Source: Bifidobacterium myosotis
GTDB lineage: Bacteria > Actinomycetota > Actinomycetes > Actinomycetales > Bifidobacteriaceae
Assembly: GCF_002259745.1 (NCBI RefSeq)
Contig: NZ_MWWW01000002.1
Coordinates: 217,768 to 281,767, forward strand
Reading direction: 5' to 3'
Length of the DNA: 64,000 nt
Shown: in pieces, positions 45,828 to 54,249 of the stretch
Position numbering within the stretch: the first letter of the stretch is position 1
Layout: each line of letters begins with the position of its first letter
Notes under the pieces: model-generated
The model's database searches: none
Seen by the model: the letters and a program-made list of their open reading frames with translations, nothing else
Told to the model about the DNA's origin: nothing
Position numbers and translations under genes: made by a program

Positions 45828-46526
45828 TCACTTGTTGGCGTTGGTCATCACGCGCGGGCCGTTCGGGTCGCCGACGATGACCTTGTCCACCATGTTGAGG
45901 AACAGGCCGTGCTCCACCACACCGACCGTGTTGATGAGATCCTCGGCCAGCTCGTACGGGTGATCGATGCGATCCAGGTGCAGATCCACCACGAAGTTGT
46001 TCTCGTCGGTGCGCACCTCCTTGCCTTCGGCGTCAAGACGAAGCACTGGCTTGTAGCCCTTGGCCTCGAACTTCTTGACCACATGGCCGGCGCCGAACGG
46101 AATCACCTCGACCGGCAGCGGGAACTTGCCGATGGTGTCCACCACCTTGGACTCGTCCACAATCCAGACGATCTTGTTGGAGTTGGTGGCCACGATCTTC
46201 TCCCACAGCAGGGCCGCGCCGCCGCCCTTGATGCCGTTGAAGTTCTTGTCCACTTCGTCGGCGCCGTCGATGGTGATGTCGATGTGGTCCACATCGTCGA
46301 TGTCCACGATCTTGATGCCGTAGCCCTCGGCCTGCTCCTGCGTGCGGCGGGAGGTGGTGACGCCCGTGAACTGCAGGCCCTCCTCCTGGACGCGACGGCC
46401 CAGTTCGTCCACCAGGAACCTGACGGTGGAACCGGTGCCGAGGCCGGCGATCATGCCGTTTTCGATGAGCTTGGCGGCCTCGATGCCGGCCGCCTTCTTG
46501 AGGGCATCCTGCTGTGCCTTATCCAT
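45828..46526 (-). CDS. rpiA: Ribose-5-phosphate isomerase A
   Basis: Interconverts ribose 5-phosphate and ribulose 5-phosphate, feeding the bifid shunt and nucleotide synthesis. The 232-residue product has [16 protein letters not shown] (phosphate loop), [19 protein letters not shown] and [14 protein letters not shown] with the catalytic Glu, all standard RpiA motifs. AAAGGAG lies 7 bases upstream of ATG 46526; the ATG six codons earlier overlaps that box and is rejected. It is cytoplasmic and apparently monocistronic. Confidence 0.96.
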   Translation of the reverse strand: MDKAQQDALKKAAGIEAAKLIENGMIAGLGTGSTVRFLVDELGRRVQEEGLQFTGVTTSRRTQEQAEGYGIKIVDIDDVDHIDITIDGADEVDKNFNGIKGGGAALLWEKIVATNSNKIVWIVDESKVVDTIGKFPLPVEVIPFGAGHVVKKFEAKGYKPVLRLDAEGKEVRTDENNFVVDLHLDRIDHPYELAEDLINTVGVVEHGLFLNMVDKVIVGDPNGPRVMTNANK

Positions 46527-46669
46527 GCGATTCTCCTTTGCCATCCGTGCTTCACGCCATGCGGTAACGCTGTGAAGTCCGGTTCCTATCCTAACGCGGG
46601 TGAGCGAATATGTGCCTTCGCGTCCGATTATGGTAGGCGAACGGGTGGTTGACGATGCGTTGCTTCCGG

Positions 46670-47677
46670 CTAACGCCGGATGAAGGGGACGCCGGTGATG
46701 GTCAGATTGCCGTCGCCGTCCACGTATCCGGTGATGGTGATGGTGCCGGAAATCGGCATCGGCTGGCCGTTGAAGTACGGGCTGGTCTTGGGAGCGGGGG
46801 AGAAGGTCAGCGTGCCCGACACCGTCAGTCCGCTGGGGCTGGGATTCGGATTCGGACTGGGAACGGGGCTGGGATGCGGGCTATCGGCGACTGCGGAGCT
46901 ATCGGCATTGCCGGTATCCCCGAAATCCAGATCCGGTACGCCCTCGGGCTCAGCCAGAAGCTCCGCCAACGATTGCTTGCCGCCCGATGCCGTATCGGCG
47001 GGGGACTGCCCGGCTGCGTCATGAGCCGACTGCTGCACGGGCTTTTGTGCCGACTTCTGCTCGAACGTCGGCTTGCGCAGACTGTCCGCGTCGGCATTGC
47101 CGTCCAACACCAGCTGCACGTCCGGCGGCACGTCGGTACCGCGCGCGTATTCGGAATGCAGCAGTGACTGCCATCCCTCGATGGGCAGGTAGCCGTCTCG
47201 CGCGCCCGAGCGGCAGTCGCCGGCATACGTGCGTGCCAGCTCGTCGACCAGTTCGTTGCCGGCGTTGCCCGCATGCCCCTTGACCCACTTGAACTTCACC
47301 GGCCCGGGCCTGCGCGAGATCTCGGCGTCGATCGCCTTGATGAGCTCCACGTTCTTCACGGGCTTTTTCTGCGAGTTCTTCCAGCCGTTGCGCTTCCAGC
47401 CCTTCACCCATGTGGTGGAGCAGTTGATGGCGTACTGCGAATCGGATTCGATGAGCAGGGGCTCGCTGCCGGGGTGTGCGCGCAACGCCTCGAGCACCGC
47501 GCACAGCTCGCCAATCTGGTTGGTGCCGTTCGTGGCTCCGCCGGCGTCATATCCATGATCGTCATGGTCATGGCCGGGCTTGCCGCCGGCGTTTTTCTCA
47601 TGGTCGGCCCAGGCCCAGCCCATCGGGCCGTTCGGATTGCCCAGTGCCGATCCGTCCGTCGATACTGTGATGGTCAC
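46670..47677 (-). CDS. RNase HI domain protein with long C-terminal extension
   Basis: Residues 1-150 form an RNase HI domain with the four catalytic acids Asp8 ([10 protein letters not shown]), Glu57 ([13 protein letters not shown]), Asp79 (IESDSQYAI) and Asp145 ([12 protein letters not shown]), so RNA cleavage in RNA-DNA hybrids is expected. A ~25-residue Gly/His/Asp-rich insertion lies at 28-50. Residues 150-335 are an added tail: a short conserved segment [20 protein letters not shown], then a Pro/Ser/Asn-rich linker and a final beta-rich segment ([20 protein letters not shown]). The tail has no assigned function. RNase HI enzymes are usually about 155 residues. Confidence 0.88.
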   Translation of the reverse strand: MTITVSTDGSALGNPNGPMGWAWADHEKNAGGKPGHDHDDHGYDAGGATNGTNQIGELCAVLEALRAHPGSEPLLIESDSQYAINCSTTWVKGWKRNGWKNSQKKPVKNVELIKAIDAEISRRPGPVKFKWVKGHAGNAGNELVDELARTYAGDCRSGARDGYLPIEGWQSLLHSEYARGTDVPPDVQLVLDGNADADSLRKPTFEQKSAQKPVQQSAHDAAGQSPADTASGGKQSLAELLAEPEGVPDLDFGDTGNADSSAVADSPHPSPVPSPNPNPSPSGLTVSGTLTFSPAPKTSPYFNGQPMPISGTITITGYVDGDGNLTITGVPFIRR

Positions 47678-48011
47678 GTTTCACTCACTTTCCGGTCAGT
47701 GCGAACAGCTCCTCCGAGGGGCGCGACTGCGCTCGCTCACCTTGCCTGTGGATTATCCGCTCGATTGTCCACATGACGGCGCTGCATTCGGATCGCCCGG
47801 TGCATCGCCGTGCATCGCCGTGCATCGCCGTCCTTCGGCGCAACAGTCGTCCTGCGCTCCACCCTAACGCACGCCATGCGCAACGATTGCCGTGCCGTCA
47901 GACGGTCGCTGAGTCACCGAAGTTATCCACATTTACCCTGCATAACGGAAGCTGGAACCACATACCCCGTTTTGGCTTTCCTTTTTGCGGCCGGTTCGTT
48001 ACGGTGAGCCC
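47678..48011. other. Intergenic region with 10-bp tandem repeat and a DnaA-like box
   Basis: TGCATCGCCG is repeated three times at 47801-47830. TTATCCACA lies at 47923-47931 with the context AGTTATCCACATTT that also precedes the gene at 12423. Both flanking genes start near the edges and are divergent, so promoters for each must lie here. Confidence 0.55.
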
Positions 48012-49070
48012 ATGAGTACCGCAATCAATGATGATGCCTATGCCGCACCTGCCATCTCGCTTCATGATCCGCCACCTGAGGAATCGGAGGTGACCTGTGC
48101 CCCTATGCGCGCCGCTGAGTCCGTGAGTGCGAGCGGCCCAATCCCTGCGATGGGTGAAAGCATTGCGCAGCGCAAACGCGATACTGCGCGGCGCTGCACT
48201 GAAGTCGCCAAACGATTGGACCGTAGGCTGCTGTTCGGCATGACCACGTCTCTTGCGCTGCAGTCCGTGCCGTTGCCGGCCGACTGCAATCTTGACCAGT
48301 CGGTGTTACATGCCGTGTGCAGCACACGGGACAAGCGCATTCGTGCTCGAAACGAGGAAGTGCGCACCCATATATGGAGATACGTCACCAATGAGAACGT
48401 GGTTCGGATTAATCGGCATGTCTTTGCATTGGATCTGTTCCATGTGTGGGCGCAGATGGCGGTGCATGTTCCACTCGAGTCGTTGGTCGTGCTTGGTGAC
48501 GCCATCATCACCGCCACGGCGAAGCAGCCGTCACTGGCCAACAATCGTGACATCCTGGCCGTGCATCGCGATTTCGCCGCGTGCATCAACGGACTCGTGG
48601 GATTCAAGGGCCGGTCTCGGTGTCTGCGTGCATTGGATCTGGTCGTGCCCGGAGCGGATTCACCGAAGGAAACCGAGGAACGAATCTCGCTGTTGTCACA
48701 TGGCATTCCTCAGCCTGCGGTGAACTATATGGTTCCCGATGCACTGTTCGACTCGGGTTTCCCAATGACGTTGGACATGGCCTGGCCGGAATACAAAGTC
48801 GCGGTCGAATACGATGGAGATCATCATCGTACGAGCAAGACACAGTGGCGGCGTGATCGGGAGAAACGGGACCGACTGATTGGTCGGCGGTGGACCGTGT
48901 TCGTAGCCACCGCCGCGAGCCTTGCCGATGAGGATGCGCGCGCCGAGTTCGCCTTCAATGTGGCGCGCGAGCTTGCCCGTCGCGGCGCGGTATTCGAGTT
49001 TCGGGTGATTGCGATGACGATCGAGCAGCTGGCCGAGCGCCGATTGAAGGAGTCGCGCCGAAGAAGTTGA
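48012..49070 (+). CDS. AbiEi-like protein with C-terminal DUF559/Vsr-like domain, second copy
   Basis: A 352-residue relative of the protein at 12423. The middle region keeps the family layout (RINRHVFALDLFHVWAQMAV; VVLGDAIITATAKQP), and residues ~253-300 hold the PD-(D/E)XK-like stretch LDMAWPEYKVAVEYDGDHHR followed by a WRRDREKRDRL helix. Function is unknown. ATG 48012 is preceded by GGTGAG; a TTG nine codons upstream is less likely. No toxin gene lies beside it. The shared upstream box suggests common control with the first copy. Confidence 0.7.
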   Translation: MSTAINDDAYAAPAISLHDPPPEESEVTCAPMRAAESVSASGPIPAMGESIAQRKRDTARRCTEVAKRLDRRLLFGMTTSLALQSVPLPADCNLDQSVLHAVCSTRDKRIRARNEEVRTHIWRYVTNENVVRINRHVFALDLFHVWAQMAVHVPLESLVVLGDAIITATAKQPSLANNRDILAVHRDFAACINGLVGFKGRSRCLRALDLVVPGADSPKETEERISLLSHGIPQPAVNYMVPDALFDSGFPMTLDMAWPEYKVAVEYDGDHHRTSKTQWRRDREKRDRLIGRRWTVFVATAASLADEDARAEFAFNVARELARRGAVFEFRVIAMTIEQLAERRLKESRRRS

Positions 49071-50030
49071 GGTCGACGCAGGGGAGTGGGGTATTGTCGG
49101 CAAGGCGGGAAGACCATGTCCGCTGACGACCTGAACTCAGCCAATGAGGTTCTCCGAAGGTGGGCGGAGATGCTTGGATAGGGATGCGGTGCAATCTTTC
49201 CTGCATTCGCGGTGTATGGAAGCGATTCGGAGGGAAGTTAAGTGGCTCTTCCGATTTTGGCGTGTAAGGGCCGTGTGTTTCCATTGCTTAGGCGCAGTCA
49301 ACTATTTATCGGCGCCTTGCGCGTATGCCTGCCTTGTTGTGCCGTCCTGTTCTTTGGGGCCTGCCTAAGAAACGAGGAATGTGTCTAGGTTTTGTCCCAT
49401 ACGGAGCCGCTTATAGTGTGGCGCAGCGCTGTACTATGTGGCCGGTAACTGCGATGGGTGATGCGCGCGTGGCATATGGCTGCGGTACGAAATCCTCAGA
49501 AGGCTCTTTTTGACGTGTTGTGTACAAGAAGGCGCGGTACGATGTGCGAAATCGCGCGTTTTTCGTGTATCGTACCGCAGGGCTGCGGGCGGTCGATTTC
49601 GCCCATGAGTCAGGAATGGCTTGTTTCCGCGGTTTTTGAAATAGGCGCATTGCCCCGATATGGATTGAAAACGTTTGCTTCGGCTGTCGGGGCGCACTGC
49701 TGCGGTACAACAGCTCGAAAAGCGTTAAATCGGCGCATCGTACCGCAAATGGCGTGTTGCGCGCGTGGCCGAGCGTGGAGAAAGGGGTATACATCGCGTG
49801 CGCGGGGTGCATCCCTTGTGCTCGCCGTCCGTGATTGCGAACGGGGGATGTGCGCCGTGCGAGTGGGGTGCTGTGCGTCGAGCGTTACGCGGTACGTATG
49901 GTGGAGTCGTCGGAGGCTGTCGCCAGTCATGATGAAACGGTCTGCGAGGGCGTTGGCGGGTTTCGGCGGAGGGACGACACACCGATGCACTGCGTGACGA
50001 TCGGCTCAGTCAGGCCAAAACACAAGGTTT
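49071..50030. other. Gene-poor 1-kb stretch with GCGGTAC/GTACCGC hairpins
   Basis: No credible gene. Two extended hairpins occur: GCGGTACGAT (49534-49543) with ATCGTACCGC (49569-49578), and TGCGGTAC (49701-49708) with GTACCGCA (49740-49747). Related half-sites TGCGGTACGA (49481) and GTGTAC nearby suggest more decayed units. Loops contain GCGAAATCGCGCG-like words. Confidence 0.5.
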
Positions 50031-50160
50031 GGCTCTGTTGAACCAGAATTGACATGGATTAATCAGCGAAAGTTCTGAATGGGTTGATTCCCTAGAGTGA
50101 TTTCCTAGGAACCCCGCCCCACCAATTCGCCTCTTATGCCAAAGCTGGTTTAACAGAGCC
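50031..50160. repeat. MITE-like element, family 3 (GGCTCTGTT ends), copy b
   Basis: Ends GGCTCTGTTGAACCAGAATT and (reverse complement) GGCTCTGTTAAACCAGCTTT. AGGTTT occurs on both sides (immediately left, two bases away on the right), consistent with target duplication. It lies immediately upstream of an open but start-less coding remnant. Confidence 0.75.
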
Positions 50161-50164
50161 ATAG

Positions 50165-50287
50165 GTTTCCCGCGAGGAAGACTTTGCCGGCACCCTTGTG
50201 AATCGCGCCGACGACGGCACGTATGAACTCATCGGTGAACTCATCGTCATAATGACGCCTGTGATCCCTACGCATTCCCACACATGA
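50165..50287 (+). pseudogene. Truncated 3' gene remnant beside the family 3 element
   Basis: Forty codons read without stop, including REEDFAGTLVNRADDGTYEL and IGELIVIMTPVIP, then TGA at 50285-50287. There is no start codon or ribosome binding site, and a TAG lies directly upstream at the element edge. It looks like the C-terminus of a gene cut off by the insertion. I do not recognise the parent protein. Confidence 0.4.
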
Positions 50288-50289
50288 AA

Positions 50290-50348
50290 AACCGCACCTC
50301 CAATCATTGAATCTGAATTACTTCAGTCCAACAATCGGAGGTGCGGTT
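50290..50348 (-). terminator. Rho-independent terminator of pgm
   Basis: AACCGCACCTCC (50290-50301) pairs with GGAGGTGCGGTT (50337-50348). On the minus strand the stem is followed by TTTTCATG. It lies 93 bases after the pgm stop. Confidence 0.75.
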
Positions 50349-50440
50349 CGGGGATATCCGTAGGAAACCTTGCGGAACGAGGGGCGCCAGCACGCACGGA
50401 CCGTGCATGACGCACCATACACACTAGGCGCGCGTTACCC

Positions 50441-52117
50441 TCACTCGCTCAGGGCCTTGTCGACCACGAGCTTGGCTTCGTCGAGCACCTTGTCGAGGGC
50501 CTCGGGGCTCTCGAAGGATTCGGCGTACACCTTGTAGATGTTCTCGGTGCCGGAAGGACGGGCGGCGAACCAGTTGTCCTTGGTGGTGACTTTGAGGCCG
50601 CCGATCTTGGCGTGGTTGCCCGGAGCCTCGGTGAGCTTGGCGGTGATGTCCTCGCCGGCCAGCTCGGTGGCGGTCACGTCGTCGCCGGTGAGCTTGGCGA
50701 ACTTCTGCTTCTGCTCGAGGGTAGTCGGGGTGTCCACGCGCTTGTACCAGGACTCGCCGAAGCGGGCCACCTGGTCCTTGTGCAGCTCGGCCGGGTTCTT
50801 GCCGGTCTTGGCGGTGATCTCGGCGGCCAGCAGGTCGGGGATCAGACCGTCCTTATCGGTGGTCCACACGCGGCCGTCCTTGCGCAGGAAGCTCATGCCG
50901 GAGCTCTCCTCGCCGCCGAACGCCACCTCGCCGGAGAACAGCGGATCGACGAACCACTTGAAGCCGACCGGCACCTCGATGACCTTCGCGTTGATCGAAG
51001 CGGCCACGCGGTCAATCAGGGAGGAGGAGACCAGCGTCTTGCCTACGGCCGCGCCCGCGGGCCAGCCCGGACGGTTGCCGCCGAAGAGGTACTCCACGCA
51101 CACGGCGATGTAGTGGTTCGGGTTCATCACGCCCCAGTTCGGGCAGACGATGCCGTGACGGTCCGCGTCCGGGTCGGTGCCGCCGACCAGGTCGTACTTG
51201 TCCCAAGCGCCGGCGTTGAGCTCATCGACCAGACCCTTCATCGCGTACGGGGAGGACGGGTCCATGCGGATCTTGCCGTCGTGGTCGATGGTCATGAAGC
51301 GCCAGGTCGGGTCGACCTCGGGGCGCACCACGCCGATGTTCAGGCCGTACTTCTCATTGATGAGCGGCCAGTAGTTCACGGAGGCGCCGCCGAGCGGGTC
51401 GATGCCCAGACGCACGCCGGAGTTGCGGATCACGTCGAAGTCGATGACGTTCTCCAGGTCGGAGACGTAGTGCTCACGGAAGTCGAAGCCCTCGACGTAC
51501 TCGGACTTGATGGCCTCCTCGTAGGGCACACGCTTGACGGACTTGAAGTCGCCGAGCAGCTCGTTGGCGCGGGCGGCGATGGCGTTCGTCACATCGGCCG
51601 GGGCCGGGCCGCCGGTCACCGGGTCGTACTTGAAGCCGCCGTCGGTGGGCGGGTTGTGGGACGGCGTGACGACGATGCCGTCGGCCAGACCCTCACCCTC
51701 GAAGCGCTGGGTGCCGTCCGCCGCGCGGTTGTGGGTCAGGATGGCCTGGGAGACCACGGGGGTGGGCACGAAGTCGTTGCGGGAGTCGATGCGCACGTGC
51801 ACGCCGTTGGCGACAAGGACCTCGATGGCGGTCTTCTTGGCCGGGGCGGACAGCGCGTGGGTGTCGGAGCCGAGGTACAGCGGGCCGGTCACGCCAGCCT
51901 TCTTACGGTATTCGGCGATGGCCTGGGTGATGGCGATGATGTGGGCCTCGTTGAACGAGGTCTTCAGGGACGATCCACGGTGGCCGGAGGTGCCGAAGAT
52001 GACACGCTGCTCGGGGACGGAGGGATCGGGGACGAGGTCGTAGTACTTGCCGATGACCTCATCGACGTCAATCAGATCTGCTGGGGTGGCGGGAAGACCC
52101 GCATTTGTTGCTACCAT
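50441..52117 (-). CDS. pgm: Alpha-D-glucose phosphomutase
   Basis: Interconverts glucose 1-phosphate and glucose 6-phosphate, supplying UDP-glucose precursors for the exopolysaccharide and glycogen. The 558-residue product has [20 protein letters not shown] near the start, the phosphoserine loop [14 protein letters not shown], the Mg2+ loop [11 protein letters not shown] and the sugar loop GEESSGMSF, plus [15 protein letters not shown] at the phosphate-binding C-terminus. The upstream AAGAGG is very close to the ATG, so spacing is short. The gene stands alone between its terminator and its promoter region. Confidence 0.96.
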   Translation of the reverse strand: MVATNAGLPATPADLIDVDEVIGKYYDLVPDPSVPEQRVIFGTSGHRGSSLKTSFNEAHIIAITQAIAEYRKKAGVTGPLYLGSDTHALSAPAKKTAIEVLVANGVHVRIDSRNDFVPTPVVSQAILTHNRAADGTQRFEGEGLADGIVVTPSHNPPTDGGFKYDPVTGGPAPADVTNAIAARANELLGDFKSVKRVPYEEAIKSEYVEGFDFREHYVSDLENVIDFDVIRNSGVRLGIDPLGGASVNYWPLINEKYGLNIGVVRPEVDPTWRFMTIDHDGKIRMDPSSPYAMKGLVDELNAGAWDKYDLVGGTDPDADRHGIVCPNWGVMNPNHYIAVCVEYLFGGNRPGWPAGAAVGKTLVSSSLIDRVAASINAKVIEVPVGFKWFVDPLFSGEVAFGGEESSGMSFLRKDGRVWTTDKDGLIPDLLAAEITAKTGKNPAELHKDQVARFGESWYKRVDTPTTLEQKQKFAKLTGDDVTATELAGEDITAKLTEAPGNHAKIGGLKVTTKDNWFAARPSGTENIYKVYAESFESPEALDKVLDEAKLVVDKALSE

Positions 52118-52340
52118 GCCTCTTATTCTGCCACGTTTTCCGAGGTTTCGTGTGGAATTATGTTAAGAGTTGTCAACTTTTGTGCGAAAAAGAAATAATC
52201 TTGCCTGCTGTTTGGTCAAAATTCATATCTCGTTGGGTTCCTGGGCGCTGCGCGGGACATGTTTGAGGCATCGGATCGCATGGAATCGCGTGGGGCCGTA
52301 TGCAATCACATGATTGACTACCGATGACTGATTATATGAG
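52118..52340. other. pgm upstream region
   Basis: Minus-strand TTGACA lies within the 11-base palindrome AGTTGTCAACT (52168-52178) about 55 bases before the pgm start, and could be part of a promoter or operator. No gene is visible. Confidence 0.35.
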
Positions 52341-52377
52341 AATGGCCGACGCCGCGAAATCGCGAACGTCGGCCATT
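52341..52377 (-). terminator. Hairpin terminator of the sugar transporter gene
   Basis: AATGGCCGACG (52341-52351) pairs with CGTCGGCCATT (52367-52377). Between it and the gene end, CCGACCGTCGGCTT is repeated in tandem (52419-52450). Confidence 0.65.
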
Positions 52378-52450
52378 GCCGTCAACGCATCATCGGAAAG
52401 GTCGCTGCAATCATTCCGACCGTCGGCTTCCGACCGTCGGCTTCCGACCG

Positions 52451-53935
52451 TCAGCGGTGGGTCATCTCCGCTTCGATCTCCTCCAGTGACTTGCCCTTGG
52501 TCTCCGGCACGAACCGCATGACGAACGGGATGGACAGCAGCGAGAACACGCCGAAGATGGCGAATGGGCCACCCACGTTGTTGCCGAATGCGGCGAGCAG
52601 CATGAGGAAGAACTGGGAGACGATGAAGTTGCCCAGCCAGTTGGCCGCCGAGCCGAAGGAGGAGCCGATGCCTCGCACCGACAGCGGGAAGATCTCGCCG
52701 ATGAGCACCCATGCGATCGGGCCCCAGGAGATGGCGAAACCGAGGATGTAGAAGGCGATGAGGATCATGGTCGGAATGGCGAGCACGGCCACGTCGCCCG
52801 CAAAGTTCATCACGGCGAGAATGGCGAGCGAGACGGTCATCACCACGGAACCGAAGATTAGCATCGTCTTGCGCGGGAACTTGTCCATGATCAGAGTGGC
52901 CACGATGGTGGAGGCGAAGTTCACCACGCCGATGCCCACAGACACCCAGATCGCATCGTTTTCAGGGAAGCCGAAGCCCTTGATGAACACCTGCGGAAGG
53001 AAATAGATGACCGAGTTGATACCCACGAGCTGCTGGAAGAGCATGATGCCCACGGCGGCCACCAGTGCCGGACGCGCGATGCGGAACAGCTCGCGCACAC
53101 CGCCCTTGGTGTCCTGCGCGGCCACGGCCTTGATCTCGTCGAGCTCGAGCTGCACCTGCGTCTGGTCGACGTCCTTGCGGATGAGGGTGAGCACCTTGAA
53201 CGCGTTGCGCTCGTCGCCCTTGTTCACCAGATAGCGCGGGGATTCCGGCAGCAACAGGCCGCCGATCAGCAGCAGCGCCGCCGGCACGAGCGCCGAGCCG
53301 AGCATCCAGCGCCAATCGCGCACGCCGAGCAGGTCGTGGCCGAGGAAACCGAGGTTGGAGGCGTATGCCAGCAGGATGCCGAAGGTGATCATGAGCTGGA
53401 ACAGCGTGGACAGCGACCCGCGGTGCTCCTTCGGTGCGAGCTCGGCGAGGTAGGCCGGTGTCAGTGCGGACGCCGCGCCGACGGCGAGGCCGAGGATGAT
53501 GCGCGCGGCGACCATCATCAGGAAGCCGGTGGACATGGCGCACATGCCCGAACCGATCAGGAACAGGATGGCGGACACGATGAGCAGTTTCTTACGGCCG
53601 AACCGGTCGGACAGCGCGCCGATGGACAGCGCGCCGGCGCACGAGCCGATCAGCACGGACGAAGTGATGAAACCGGTCTGGGAGACGCTCAGGGCGAAGT
53701 CGGATTCGATGAGCGGGGAGGCGCCGGAGATGATGCCGGTATCGAAGCCGAACAGCATGCCACCGAGCGCGCCGAAGGTAAAGATGAACGAGCTGTTGAG
53801 CGGGAATCGGGGAGAGAAGCCGCGGGATTCCATGGCCTCGATCTTCTCGATGGCGTTTGCCGCTTCGCTCGCCACGGCGCTTGTCGCGTCTGCTACGGTC
53901 TGGGTCGATGTGGGTGATGTTGCTGCCGTCGTCAT
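52451..53935 (-). CDS. MFS sugar-proton symporter (sugar porter family)
   Basis: A 494-residue transporter with 12 predicted helices. Sugar-porter signatures: GGMLFGFDTGIISGA in TM1, DRFGRKKLL, RIILGLAVGAASALTPAYLA, PESPRYLV, FQQLVGINSVIYFLP and VPETKGKSLEEIE at the end. Glucose or galactose is the likely substrate; specificity cannot be read. The ATG at 53935 follows AAAGGAACAGG. A ~45-residue hydrophilic N-terminus (Thr/Ser/Ala-rich) precedes TM1. It is divergent from the PTS permease gene, sharing a 314-base control region. Confidence 0.93.
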   Translation of the reverse strand: MTTAATSPTSTQTVADATSAVASEAANAIEKIEAMESRGFSPRFPLNSSFIFTFGALGGMLFGFDTGIISGASPLIESDFALSVSQTGFITSSVLIGSCAGALSIGALSDRFGRKKLLIVSAILFLIGSGMCAMSTGFLMMVAARIILGLAVGAASALTPAYLAELAPKEHRGSLSTLFQLMITFGILLAYASNLGFLGHDLLGVRDWRWMLGSALVPAALLLIGGLLLPESPRYLVNKGDERNAFKVLTLIRKDVDQTQVQLELDEIKAVAAQDTKGGVRELFRIARPALVAAVGIMLFQQLVGINSVIYFLPQVFIKGFGFPENDAIWVSVGIGVVNFASTIVATLIMDKFPRKTMLIFGSVVMTVSLAILAVMNFAGDVAVLAIPTMILIAFYILGFAISWGPIAWVLIGEIFPLSVRGIGSSFGSAANWLGNFIVSQFFLMLLAAFGNNVGGPFAIFGVFSLLSIPFVMRFVPETKGKSLEEIEAEMTHR

Positions 53936-54030
53936 TGTCCTGTTCCTTTCATCGTCATTGACAGTGCTTGCGTTTGCGGCTTTGCGCGCTGCGTGCAGGA
54001 ACACATCATCGATGTACCCGGACAACAAAA

Positions 54031-54113
54031 AAGACCTGGAACAATGTGGAATCGGTATATCGCCACGGACATTCGTCCATGGGATACGCAGATTCCACAT
54101 CGCTCCAGGTCTT
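54031..54113 (+). promoter_or_regulatory. Long stem-loop in the PTS leader
   Basis: AAGACCTGGA (54031-54040) pairs with TCCAGGTCTT (54104-54113), and ATGTGGAATC (54044-54053) with GATTCCACAT (54091-54100), leaving a symmetric 3/3 internal loop. The 37-base apical region contains a small GGAC/GTCC hairpin. It lies 136 bases before the PTS permease start. The pattern could be a target of the adjacent LicT-type antiterminator or a terminator; the T run after it is poor. Confidence 0.5.
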
Positions 54114-54249
54114 GCCTCGTTTCCAAGTAACAACCCTGCTACGCAACGTGTGAAACATAGGATACGACGTTTTCGACCGCGACACTCCGAAGCGCGATAC
54201 TGTGATGGCGTATGCGAGACAATGGCGACAACCGTGAGAGGAGTTGGCC

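Noticed and set aside
49458..49997. Open frame in the hairpin-rich kilobase after the second AbiEi-like gene
   Set aside because: It runs through inverted repeats, is Cys/Arg-rich, and has no start signal or family likeness.
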